Shown: positions 42,387 through 52,423 of the stretch, piece by piece | Layout: the number at the start of each line of letters is the position of its first letter | Numbering within the stretch: position 1 is the first letter of the stretch | Assembly (NCBI GenBank): GCA_038277395.1 | Contig: CM076192.1 | Location: 131,823,570 to 131,887,569 of the forward strand | Length of the DNA: 64,000 nucleotides | Direction: 5' to 3' | Origin: Dryocosmus kuriphilus | Lineage: Eukaryota; Arthropoda; Insecta; Hymenoptera; Cynipidae | Notes under the pieces: generated by a model | Seen by the model: only the letters and a program-made list of their open reading frames with translations | Told to the model about the DNA's origin: nothing | Databases searched by the model: none | Translations under genes and position numbers: made by a program

Positions 42387-42792
42387 TACGTTTAATAGAT
42401 GGCGCTAGTGTTCCATAGAGAGGACCGCCTTGCGCATGCTCAATCGTGTGAGGTAGACATTGTTCCGGTCAGCTCCGGTATTGTCCAGTATTATCGAAAA
42501 TTGTAGAAAATGGTCGAAAATTGTGGAAAATCATACGCGAGGTCGAAAGTGATTGCAAGTGTAATGAGAGTAATTGAAAGTATAATGCTTGTGCTTAGCA
42601 TTCAAAAATTATTGGAACCTGGACCTTCAAGTCAGTTGAAGTTAAATTTGATAGTGCGATAATTATCGGTGATAGTAAGTGTGGAAAAAGGTATCGTGAT
42701 ATCAGTGAGAACGACGCGCAGAACGAAGGTCCAGAAGGACCTTGTACTCAGAATTGCCACGCTGCGAACGTCCCTTGTTGGAGAAATTCAGG
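42387..42792 (+). other. CpG-rich segment ending in a splice donor: possible noncoding exon or LTR
   Basis: Richer in CG than its surroundings. It starts near TGTTACGTTTAATAGATGGC and ends AAATTCAGGTAAGC, a good 5' splice site. It could be the first exon of a host transcript, perhaps the aminoacylase-like locus downstream, or part of an LTR whose start resembles 46,216. No protein is evident. Confidence 0.35.
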
Positions 42793-42899
42793 TAAGCGGG
42801 AAATTTCATTAGATTTATGTAAAATTTGCCCCCTCCCCCCTCCAATTTTCATCAAATCTCCACGTCTTGAGACCGCCTCTGTAAAAAAAAAAACGGTTT

Positions 42900-43830
42900 T
42901 TAAGACGGTGTCTGTCTGATGTCGGCGTCCTTGTCGTTGCCGTATTTTAACGCGATAACTTTTGAAAGAATTGCCAGATTGGATTAGGATTTGGAAGGGC
43001 GAGTTCGTTAACCATCGCGTTTTGACCAGCGGTTCTGGTTTTCATCAAAAACCGTTTTTGCGAAATCAAAAAATCCATTTTCTGGCTAAACTATGCGAGA
43101 TACAAAAAAATGTTAGAGAGTAAAATTGTTCACCATAAAAAAATCTACAGATTTTGTTGCAAAAATTTTTTGACAGATTGCACGATTTTTGTTTTTAATC
43201 GAGAAAACGTTATTAAAAATTCAAATTCCCTGCCAATCTATGCAAGATACGAAAAAAAATGATAATAAACAAACTTTTTCACCTCAAATAAATCTAAAAA
43301 TTTTGTTTTAACCATTTTTTGATCAAATTCACAGTTTTTCCTTTAATGGAGAAAACGTTATTAAAGTAAAAAACTGTGGTTTCTTGACAAAATATTCAAG
43401 ATACGAAAAAATTGATAATAAAGAAAGTTGTTCTACTTAAAGAGATCTACAATTTTGTTTTAACCATTTGTTGATAAAATGAACGGTTTTTTTGTTTGAT
43501 TGAATCGAGAAGACGTTATTAAAAGTAAAAAACTGTGATTTCTTGCCAAAATGTTCAGCATAAGGAAAAAATGATAATAAAGTTTTTCAACTCAAAAGTA
43601 TCTACATATTTTATATTAACCATTTTTTTATAAAGAGCATGGTTTTTGTTTTAACCGAAAAAACGTTATCAAAAGTAAAAAACTGTTGTTTCTTGACAAA
43701 ATATTCAAGATACGAAAAAAATGATTATAAAGAAGGTTGCTCAACTCAAAAGGATCTACACATTTTTATTAAATATTTTTTGATAAAATGCACGGTCTTT
43801 GTTTTAATCGAGAAGACTTTAATTTAATTA
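42900..43830 (+). repeat. 152-bp-unit interspersed repeat, copy B
   Basis: After a CpG-rich lead-in and AACGCGATAACTTTTGAAAGA, five tandem units follow. The GATACGAAAAAAATGATAATA box recurs near 43,093, 43,248, 43,400, 43,558 and 43,708, giving a period of about 152 bp. This copy lacks the GC-rich hairpin end. Confidence 0.85.
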
Positions 43831-44191
43831 TATTATTCAAAATTTCGACTCACCTGAAAAAGTTGAATTTTCCCACAACTTTGTATTCTTAACTTATACC
43901 TTGGAGTCTAGATATCTTTAACTTTGAAATTTGTAATAAAAATAAAATTGAGGAATTCATAGATTCGAGTATAATGTAATTTTTGTACTTATATAAATCC
44001 TGGAAATCTAGATCTTTCAAAATATTCTCTCTTTAAAATCGAAGTGTGTACAACGTTATAAAATTTTAACGAAAAGCTGTTCTTTTAAATTGTTGTCTCT
44101 CGCAAAATTAAATATTCTTCCTTAAAAATGTATACCCCACATTTAAAATAATAATAAATAATAATATCGAAAATTATTAATTAAATTTTAG
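43831..44191. other. AT-rich DNA upstream of the aminoacylase-like exon
   Basis: Probably former intron ending in TTAAATTTTAG at 44,191. Nothing else recognised. Confidence 0.4.
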
Positions 44192-44979
44192 GATCAATCG
44201 AAATAACTCACCCTTTGATGCACACATTGATGAAAAAGAAGATGTTTATGGTCGCAGATCTCTAAATTGCAAAGGCACCAGCATTCAAAAAATTGAAGCA
44301 ATTTGTCGTTTAAAATTAAACGAAATTCGAGTCAAGAGGACCATTCTTCTTTCATTTGTCCCAGACGAAGAAATTGGTGGAAAAGATGGCATGAAAGCAT
44401 TTCTATCAACCCAAGATTTAATAAATTTAAATGTGGCTTTTGGAATTGGCGAGGCTGCAACTTCTCAAGGTGACACAATTTTTGTGAAGTATGGTGAGAG
44501 GGCAATTTGCCAGATAGAAGTAAATTGTCCCGGAGAAACTGATCATGCTTCAGTTACATTTGATGTTAGCGCTGATGATAAATTACGTCGTATTATCCAC
44601 CAATTTTTGGATTTCAATACTAAATTAGATAATAGCAATCCATTCTGGAATGCTTTTAAAAAAGCTTGAAATGATTTCCATGTGGAATTGAAATCTCAGA
44701 TGGAACCAGGTGCTACAGATGGTCGCTATTTGCGAGCGGTGAGTTTATTCTCAATTTTTTTATATTTCAAATATCAATTTAATTATCATTTCCAAATTCC
44801 GAATTACAATTACTAATTATTCATGTTTCTTTTCAGATTGGAATTCCCACCCTAGGATTTTCCCCACTGACGAATAATCCTGCCCTTATTGATAGCAATA
44901 AGGAACACTGAACAAGGACTTCTTTCTCAGGGGAATAAATATGTTTATCGAAATGTTGAGAGCTGTTGCTAACATCTAA
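44192..44979 (+). pseudogene. Aminoacylase-1-like (M20 metallopeptidase) pseudogene
   Basis: Aminoacylase-1 deacetylates N-acyl amino acids with two zinc ions. Exon 44,192-44,738 starts after TTTTAG and encodes NSPFDAHIDEKEDVYGRRSLNCK, then VKRTILLSFVPDEEIGGKDG (the Glu-Glu pair is kept), then FVKYGERAICQIEVNCPGE and LDNSNPFWNAFKKA. A TGA at 44,667-44,669 replaces an expected codon before NDFHVELKSQMEPGATDGRY. A 98-bp GT-AG intron (44,739-44,836) leads to IGIPTLGFSPLTNNPALI (44,837-44,979). Lesions: the usual RGSQDMK zinc-bridging Asp reads RRSLNCK; about 80 residues are missing between FLDFNTK and LDNSNPFW; the TGA; and a one-base deletion in the last exon, after which LNKDFFLRGINMFIEML resumes in another frame to TAA 44,977-44,979. 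The intron argues against a processed copy. N-terminal exons were not found. Confidence 0.85.
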
Positions 44980-45279
44980 TGATTGGAAATTTTGAATAAT
45001 TTTTTATTTATTATTAAACATGGAAAATATTTTTATAATATTTTATGAAAATTTTTCTATTTATCAACTAACTGGATCTCATATCGACAACTTTACTTGT
45101 TAGCGGTATTTTTATCTAAAAGATAAGTTTAAAAACTGTAGCTCTATCAATTGGGTTTATTTGAATTACGATGTAAATATCGCTTATCAAGTTTTGTAAA
45201 AAATCTCACTAAAAATAAGGCATATTTTTAGAACATTTTTTTTACTTTAAAAATTTTAAAAGTCTTTCTACTTAAAATT

Positions 45280-45720
45280 ATTCAATTTTCTATTTGAATA
45301 AATACAAAAAATAGCTGTGAATTCGAATTTGGGTATTTGTTTTCATATTTGTGCTCATTTGGTGAGTACTTCCTCACTATGATTAAACAACAAAAGTATT
45401 TGTTTCCTCAAAGAGGAAGCTTTAATGATTTTAAAAAAATATTTAGCTAATATTATATGTCAATCGATTTGTTTTCAGTCAAAAAATTTTTTATATTCTT
45501 GCATTAACTTCCAATTAGTGCTGAAAGTAAGCCCTCCAAATTTCTTCAATTTATGTGCAACCGTCTTTAAGCTACGGTGATAACAAAACAGGGCAACGTC
45601 CATCCATAAATGCATACGTACATCCACATAAATACACATTCATACAAATCGGACAATTAATTAAAACGTTATATTGGACATTTATCAAGTGAGGAATGTT
45701 AAATTGAATCATTTTAAAAA
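45280..45720 (+). repeat. GAGGAAGC-hairpin dispersed repeat, copy 2
   Basis: Matches 30,640-31,600 without the 155-bp tandem expansion: AGCTGTGAATTCGAA, TGCTCATTTGGTGAG, TTTCCTCAAAGAGGAAGC, CAACGTCCATCCATA and ATCGGACAATTAAT. Confidence 0.65.
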
Positions 45721-45948
45721 TATCTGAAATCGTCGATAAATAAGAATTTCTTAGTTTATGCTTTCATAATGAAGAAAAAATATCGAAAATATTAGTAGCA
45801 TAATGTCTATTAACTTAAATAAATGGAGTAAAATCTTAGTAGCATAATATCTTATCTTAAATAAATGGAGTTAAAAAAATATTTTATCTTTTCTTAATTA
45901 TTTCCAGAGATCTTAACTAATTTTTTCAGTTTTTCTCTGATTGCAGAG

Positions 45949-46145
45949 CATACGAAATGCACTTTGAAAATCCAATCGAATCATTTCCGAAAAAAGATGA
46001 TCAATAAAAAAGTAGAAGATATAAGCAATTTTCAAAAATATACAATCTTTCCTAAACTTGAAAATTGTTCTTTATTTTCTACTATTTTATTAATAATCTT
46101 TTATCGGAAATGATTCGATTGGATGTTCAAAGTGCATTTCGTATA
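45949..46145. repeat. 197-bp foldback (long imperfect hairpin)
   Basis: Left arm CATACGAAATGCACTTTGAA...CCAATCGAATCATTTCCGA pairs with TCGGAAATGATTCGATTGG...TTCAAAGTGCATTTCGTAT. Pairing resumes inside at CAATTTTCAA/TTGAAAATTG, leaving a loop of about 22 nt. It could be a foldback MITE or a hairpin RNA source. Confidence 0.9.
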
Positions 46146-46215
46146 TTTTTAAATTTCGCTCTATCGTTTTTGGAGGGGTGTGGGGAAGGGGTAGTTTCCG
46201 GGAAATCTAGTTATT

Positions 46216-47303
46216 GTTATATAATGTAGATGTCGCTAGCGTAAATTCAGTGTGACGAGCGCCGAATTAATTTAGCATAATGACTTTCACACTAGAGCAC
46301 GTACGATCGCTTTGAAAAAGAAAAAAAGAGCGATGTTCTTATTTGAATGTAAATAGGATATAGTACTATAAAGCATAGTTTACAAGAATGCGAATTGGCA
46401 AGCAACATTGGCAAATCGACATATGAAGATTATGAAATAACGTTATAAGTAATAATTATATTATGAGTATGAATGATAATTTAGTTTAGGACGTAAATAT
46501 TATTCTGATATTATTCTGAAATCTAGATTTAGCCTCCAGTTCGAAACTCTGCCAGGAAAGGGGGGCGGGAGGGGGGGGGGCGTAGAAATTCTTTGGTCAA
46601 TTCGTGGGAAAATTCACATCTTGAGCCCAGAATCGAGTCTCCAGCAAACTGCTTTTTGTCTTTCTAGGGATTCTTAAGTAGTAAAACTGGAAAAATGGTC
46701 CATGTCCAATCGCTTTTACTGGTACTTAAATCGAGGGCCGAGTCGCGACGTTTGCCTACGGGGAGGGCTGGAAACAGGAAGTGGGCCATGTGGTTACGAT
46801 GGGTCTTTCGGGCTTAGGGTTTACAAGTTCTGGAATTGCCGTAGAATTTCGAACGAAGGGAGGAAATGTAACCAGATGGATGTAACGTCGCAAGAATGTT
46901 TCCGTGAGAACGGAGGAATGAACGGGAGTGGGCCTGGTAAGCGACTTTTCGGGTCCTGCGCGCGTCGATGTCGACTCCCCTTGCTTGGGTGCCTGTGTAT
47001 TTTGGGAAATCGACGACTCTCAGATTAGCTCTACCTTTAAAACGAGAAGCTTCTGTCGCGCTTTCTCATTTTTCGTTAGGTCCGGAACGTAATTTTTAAC
47101 CGTCGACTTTAGGGTCTTTGTACTGTTTTTAATAAACAATTATCTGAACAATTTTGTATAATAAAGTTTTATTTATTTTCATCCTTATTTCATTCGCGAG
47201 AGTTGGACTTCCAAGTCCTTAGTTGTGGAACGATCCCTTTTAATTTATAGGACTAAAAACAAATTTTATATTGTTTCGCGGGTAAATTCGGCCTGCGCGT
47301 TAC
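46216..47303 (+). repeat. Possible solo LTR
   Basis: Begins TGTTATATAATGTAGATGTC and ends GCGTTACA, so it has TG...CA ends with short inverted TGT(T)A/TTACA termini. It contains two polyadenylation signals (AATAAA near 47,132; ATAAAG near 47,160) before a CpG-rich end. A 108-codon frame (46,702-47,028) has no recognisable domain. No matching second LTR or clear target duplication was seen, so this rests on ends and layout only. Confidence 0.35.
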
Positions 47304-47924
47304 ATCGGTCGCTGCGCGACCATCCGGCGACCTAGTTCTTTTACATGGGCGGAGTGGACGCAGTATGGCTTAGTCGAACATGTATGCAACAGTCGGCGCG
47401 AAGTGCGGACGTGTAACTTGTGCTTCCCAGGGTTTTCGAATGTGCACCACTCTGATTGTCAATAACGTTATCGTTATTTGAGTCTATTTTCTCTGGCGCT
47501 TTTCGGACTTGTCGGCTATCTTGCGCCTCTAAAAACCGCTGTATCCGTTTCCCTGATTTAAACTATATACCAACAATCGCGTTGAAAGTGTTATAAATTC
47601 CTGCAACCGTAGCTGGTAATTGCGGATTGTTATGATTTTGTCGTGTCTATGTATTGCCTAACAGCTGATTTATTTCAAACAACAATTAACCAGCTGGCTT
47701 CTGATATCTAAGGTTTTATATATTAATATCTATTATGTAATCTTGGTTTTCCCTGGAATCTAATGTTATTGTGGAAACGAGAATTGTTATTATCCAGTCT
47801 GATGCTTTATTACTGATGCCTAAATGCTTAATTAAAGACCTCCAATTTTTACATTCTCATCTCAATGAGAAGGTATTAGCTTTATGTGAAAAATGACTTT
47901 CGTGGATTTCATGAAATCCTGTTC
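47304..47924. other. Unassigned sequence
   Basis: A CpG-containing first half (ATCGGTCGCTGCGCGACC) turns AT-rich. No gene recognised. If the solo LTR is real, the first 200 bp could be internal retroelement sequence. Confidence 0.4.
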
Positions 47925-48960
47925 CCACGATAACTTTCGAATGACCAATCAGATTGGATTGTGCTTTGGCATACAATTTTAGGATGTAAGAAGAAAGGAT
48001 GGATTCGTTGACCAGCGGTTTTTAACCAGTGGTTATGGTTTTATCCGTCAAAAACGGTTTTCACAAAAAAAGAAATCAATTTTCCGGCTAAACAATGCGA
48101 GAAAAAAAAATAGGAGAGAGAAAAATTGTTCACATTAAAAAAATCTACAAATTTTGTTTGAAGAATTTTTCGATAAAATGCACGGTTTTCACTTTAATCG
48201 AGAAAACGTTATTAAAAATAAAAGATTTCAAATTTCCCGCCAAACTATGCAATATACGAAAAAATGATGACAAACAAAGTTGTTCATCTCAAAAGGGACT
48301 ACGAAGTTGTTTTCTATCATTTTTTTGAGCAGACGCGTATTTTTTGAGTTATTCGTGAAATATGTTATGAAATATAAACAAAACCACTTTTCAGCAAAAC
48401 TATGCAAGATATGAGAAAATATTAACAAGCAGAATTGTTCACCTTGGAAAGAGCTACAAACCTTATTTGTAAGACTCATCATTTTACTTTTAAGAATCGA
48501 AATCCTGTATTGTAAAAATTTTGAAAATCACAAAAAACTTTACCAATTTACACTGGAAAAAAATTAGGTGTCGAGCGCGAAGCGCGAGTGTCATGATGAG
48601 AATGTATTTCCTACGGTCGACAGAGCCTTAAGTAAAACAATTCCTTTTGTAATTTTTAATAAAATTCAAATTTAGTAATCTCATTAAAAATATGTAGGTG
48701 ATTTGAAAGATTAAGACCAAAATTACAAAAATTACAAAATTACAATGATCAATGGCTTGAGTTTTAATTTAAAGCTTTATACGATTCATAAACACCGAGC
48801 GGGTAGCGCGAGGTAAATAACCTATCGCGCGCGAAGCGCGAGTGTCAACAGACATACGCCCTAGGCGCGCTCATACTTCGCGCTCAGCGCGCGTTGAGAA
48901 TGTGCCCGCGATGCGGGCAGATTTTTTATTTTGCTAATTATGTTTCCCATTCACGACCTA
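47925..48960 (+). repeat. 152-bp-unit interspersed repeat, copy C with hairpin end
   Basis: Head CCCACGATAACTTTCGAATG, units with AAACTATGCAATATACG and CAAAACTATGCAAGATATG boxes, then GTCGAGCGCGAAGCGCGAG and CTTAAGTAAAACAATTCC, ending in the dense GC hairpin cluster at 48,797-48,926 (CGCGCGAAGCGCGAG, CGCCCTAGGCGCG, GTGCCCGCGATGCGGGCAG). It is the best-preserved plus-strand copy of the 3' end. Confidence 0.85.
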
Positions 48961-49639
48961 AAATTTCTAATTTTGTAAAACTTGGAAAACGTTTCTCGAA
49001 GTGTAAACTTTATACTCTATTCTTAAATTTTCATACGTTTTTCTTAATTGTCATTCAAGGCTTAGGACGCGGTAATAATATCTCAAATAGGTGTTTGATT
49101 TCTGTTATAAACGCGTGAATGTCTTGAACTTTTTTCTGATTACAAAATTTAATTTAATTTTTAATGATCTCAGAATATCTTTCACTTAGACAAGCCTCTT
49201 AAAAATCTTCAATAAATTCTTTAACATTTTCCCAATTGTATTCATTAATTTTAACCATGTTAGGACTTCTTCCTCAAAAACTGCGTCTAAGTTTTCCAAA
49301 ATATCTATTTCAATAATCTTATATCACCTTTTAAATCTTAACAGACTAGGTATTTCAAAAAAAGGTTCGGATATTTTCTTTATTATTATTTAATTTAATC
49401 TGCCAGTTTGGCATAATTTGAAACGGTAACTGGACCATTCCAAACGGAAACAAAGTTGATGGAACTTCTTGTGAGTTTCTGTTTTGAAATATTTCTCTAT
49501 CTATTAAATTTGTCATGCCTGTTCTGTTTTTTTGTTTCTGTAGTAGATTGTGGCACGTTTGGTCCTCTTATTATCGATTGCCTATGCAATAGTGTCGAAA
49601 ATTCTAAAGGTTCGTTTATGTGAACGCTACATAGAGAAA
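48961..49639. other. Spacer between inverted repeat copies C and D
   Basis: AT-rich, about 680 bp. No gene recognised. Confidence 0.5.
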
Positions 49640-50900
49640 AAAACCTGCCCGCTTCGCGGGCACATTCTCCTCGCGCGCTTGGCGCGAAGTATGAACGCGC
49701 CTAGGGCGCGCGTTCTGGTGATCGTCGCGCTTTGCACTCCGATATACTTAAGCATCACGCTTCGCGCTCGGATGTTTTTAGCCCTTGCACATCGTGCTCG
49801 GTATTCTTTACTTTTGTCTTAAAATTTCAAAATACCTACTTTTAATGATATTACTAAATTTGAATCCTTTATTAAAAACTACAAAAGAAATTATTTTAGT
49901 TAAGGACTTAAGGCTTTATCGACCTTAAGGAATACATTCTCATCATGACACTCTCGCTTTGCGCTCGACAGTTAAAATTTTTTTAAGTACATTGTAGGTT
50001 GGTAAAGTTTTTTTGTGATTTTCCAAATTTTCACAATGCAGGATCTCGATTCTTAAAAGTAAAACGATAAGTCTTATAAATAAATTTTGCAGCTCTTTCC
50101 ACGGTGAACAATTCTGCTTGTTAATATTTTCTTATATCTTCCATAGTTTTGCTGAAAAGTCGTTTTCTTTATATTTCATCAAATATTTCACGAATAACTC
50201 AAAAACTACGCGTCTGTTCAAAAAAATGATAGGGAGCAAATTTGTAGATCCCATTGAGGTGAACAACTTTGTTTATTATCAGTCAAATTGTAAAAACTCT
50301 CTATCTGTAGCATCCAATAAAGGGTCAATTCTTGTATTTTACTCGTTTATTATTCGAGCTTTCGGCTCAAATCGAACCTTCTTCAGGAAATTTTTAATTA
50401 AAATCATCAAGATTAACAAAAAGATGCTGTTAGTAGTGGTGAAACATAGACACTATGGTTGTCAATATATAAAACAATCAAACTCTTTGGTTATCGTGTA
50501 AAATGGTATAAATTTTAACATCTTTTGGAGATATCATAGAAAACTGTCTGATTTTAGAGACAGTAATAGAAAACAGTGTGTTATGATTAATGGTAAAACC
50601 TAAACTGTATCTTATCATTTCTTTTGTATCTTGCATATTTTGGCCGGAAATTTGGATTTTTGGTTTTTAATAGCGTTTTCTCGATTCAAATCAAAACCGT
50701 GCATTTTATCAAGAAATGGTTAAAACAAAATTTGCCGATTTTTTTGTGATAAACAATTTTAATTTCTAATATTATTTTTGTATCTAGCATATTTTAGCCG
50801 GAAAATGGATTTTTTGATTTTGTGAAAACCGATTTTGACAGATAAAACCATAACCACTGGTTATAAATCGCTGGTTAACGAACTCGTCCTTTCGTTTTAC
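49640..50900 (-). repeat. 152-bp-unit interspersed repeat, copy D (inverted)
   Basis: Reads as the reverse complement of copy C: the hairpin cluster first (GCCCGCTTCGCGGGCACATT, CGCGCCTAGGGCGCGCG, 49,646-49,800), CTCTCGCTTTGCGCTCGAC (49,952-49,970), then units and the head near 50,860-50,900. It is interrupted at about 50,285-50,600 by foreign sequence. Copies C and D form a large palindrome. Confidence 0.85.
50335..50396 (-). ncRNA. Hammerhead-ribozyme-like motif
   Basis: On the minus strand: CTGAAGA (fits CUGANGA), then GGTT...AGCC as stem II with a 7-nt loop, GAAA, then CTCG...CGAG as stem III and TA as a possible cleavage dinucleotide; ATTT and AAAT could form part of stem I. An extra A between CTGAAGA and stem II, and a C/A mismatch at the base of stem I, depart from the consensus. 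It may be a remnant of a Penelope-like or retrozyme element. Activity is unproven. Confidence 0.35.
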
Positions 50901-51023
50901 GCAGTAAAGAAGTTGACAATTTCCCCGTTTTTTTTACCCTCCCCCCTTGCGTTGACACCCTTATATTAGCGACATACCACCCCCTCCCCCAAAGTAGCGT
51001 TGACTAGCTTTAATTTTATATCT
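50901..51023. other. Pyrimidine-rich tract
   Basis: CCGTTTTTTTTACCCTCCCC and CCACCCCCTCCCCCAAAG between copy D and the C2H2-family pseudogene. Such tracts recur at repeat edges in this window (for example CCCCTCCCCCCTCCAATTTT near 42,831). Confidence 0.5.
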
Positions 51024-52423
51024 TTATGCATCTTCAATAAATTGAATTCGATCAGCTACCCAAGCATTTTTGTCGCTGATAATAGGCATCGAAGTCTCTG
51101 CCTTTGATGCTTCGGGGATCTCTACACTGTCTGATTCTTTAATTTCGACATCAATCCACTCTGAAATTTCTTCAGACAAAATGCATAGCAATTCTCCCGG
51201 TCTCTTTCTAAGCACTTGTAATGGGCGCAATCGTGATACGTTATCTTCGGTTCGATGCACATTTTTTTATAATTTATAAAATTTTATTTATCATCTAATT
51301 TAAATATAGTAAGTTTTTAAATAAAAATTGAACATTAATTATATTTATAAACATTCTTAACTGTTGCAATCAAGTGAACCTTTTGAAGCAAAGTAAATCC
51401 AAGAGGCAGAACATATTCTTTTACTCAATTCTTTTTGTAGTGAAGGGCAATAAAAGTCGTAAGGAATCTCTTGATGCTGACAATATTCTGGGCGTATCGT
51501 TAAGGTTTGTTTTAGTAAAAATGATGGAAACTTGTCAAATTGATGATTCGCTGGAGGCGGAATGCCAAAAGACGGTTGACTCAAAGTGAATGGTGCAGGC
51601 AAAAATCTTTGATAGACAACTTGTTTTAAGTTGTTTCGATGAGAAAAGCAACAGTTTGCATCACATTTGACAATCTGAATTAACAAAGCAAATAAAGAAC
51701 AGTTTCAAAGCAAATTTTTATTTTTGTAATTAATAAAAGTAATATATTTTTCTATTCGTACCTGTAGGAAGTATTGGTTTTCGCGCACATGATTTTAATA
51801 CCATGAATCTTTCACTAATACAGCCTCAGGAAGTATTTCTCCACTTGGTATAAATTCGGCAACTACATTAACGTCAGACCAGATTTCAGCTAGAGTTTCT
51901 CCGGCATATTAAAAAATTTTTTTCCAAGTCCAAATCATTTATTGTTTGACCATTTCCATCCAGATGATTACCATATGAATCGCGGGAAAGAATGACACCA
52001 GAAAGTGCTTTGCTTAAATGTGACATCCGTCTCTCAACTTGGTCCATGCATGTAAAGTTTTATTATAGAATAGATAAATCAGCTTTTTACCTTTGCGCTG
52101 TAATTTAACAGAACAGCTGACCTTCGAGTTGCCTCTTCGTTAAAGTATCCAATTTTTTCTTCTGTAGCTGCATTCAAATCAGCAGAAATAACATGTGTAT
52201 TTTTCAACTCCTTCAATGTTTTATCACACTTTTCTTGTACTTTTGGTTTCGTCATTTGACTATTAAAAAGTTTCTGAAACGCAGAATGTAAACGAGAATA
52301 TAATCCCGACATGGCAAAAAAGCTTATACTAACGACGTACTTTTTACGCATTAGGTAAGCCTCCAACAACACGCGTGTTAACTTTTGCGTGCGCTGACTT
52401 GCATGCTTTCTTCTCTTTTTCAA
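51024..52423 (-). pseudogene. Multi-exon gene of an uncharacterised C2H2-bearing family, decayed
   Basis: Minus-strand pieces in order. 52,423-52,079: LTRVLLEAYLMRKKYVVSI, GLYSRLHSAFQKLF and KTLKELKNTHVISADLN. 52,040-51,762: MDQVERRMSHLSKALSGVIL, then a shift to AGETLAEIWSDVNVV-like sequence, one TAA, and HVRENQYFLQ ending at a GTACGA donor. An 87-bp intron (51,675-51,761) follows. 51,674-51,357: IVKCDANCCFSHRNNLK, YQRFLPAPF, IPYDFYCPSLQKELSKRICSA and IYFASKGSL; the expected second Cys and the His of the zinc finger are altered. 51,260-51,024: RPGELLCILSEEISEWIDV, then an acidic tail. The HVRE..YFLQIVKC and YDFYCPS motifs recall a multicopy invertebrate family of unknown function. Function not assigned. 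Confidence 0.55.

Noticed and set aside
46702..47028. 108-codon Cys/Gly/Arg-rich protein
   Set aside because: No domain, and it lies within a possible solo LTR; open by higher GC content.
49550..49822. 90-codon small hydrophobic protein
   Set aside because: Formed by the GC-rich hairpin cluster of repeat copy D; not conserved in copies A and C.
50118..50501. 127-codon plus-strand protein
   Set aside because: It spans repeat copy D and the hammerhead-bearing insertion, so it is a chance fusion of two repeats.
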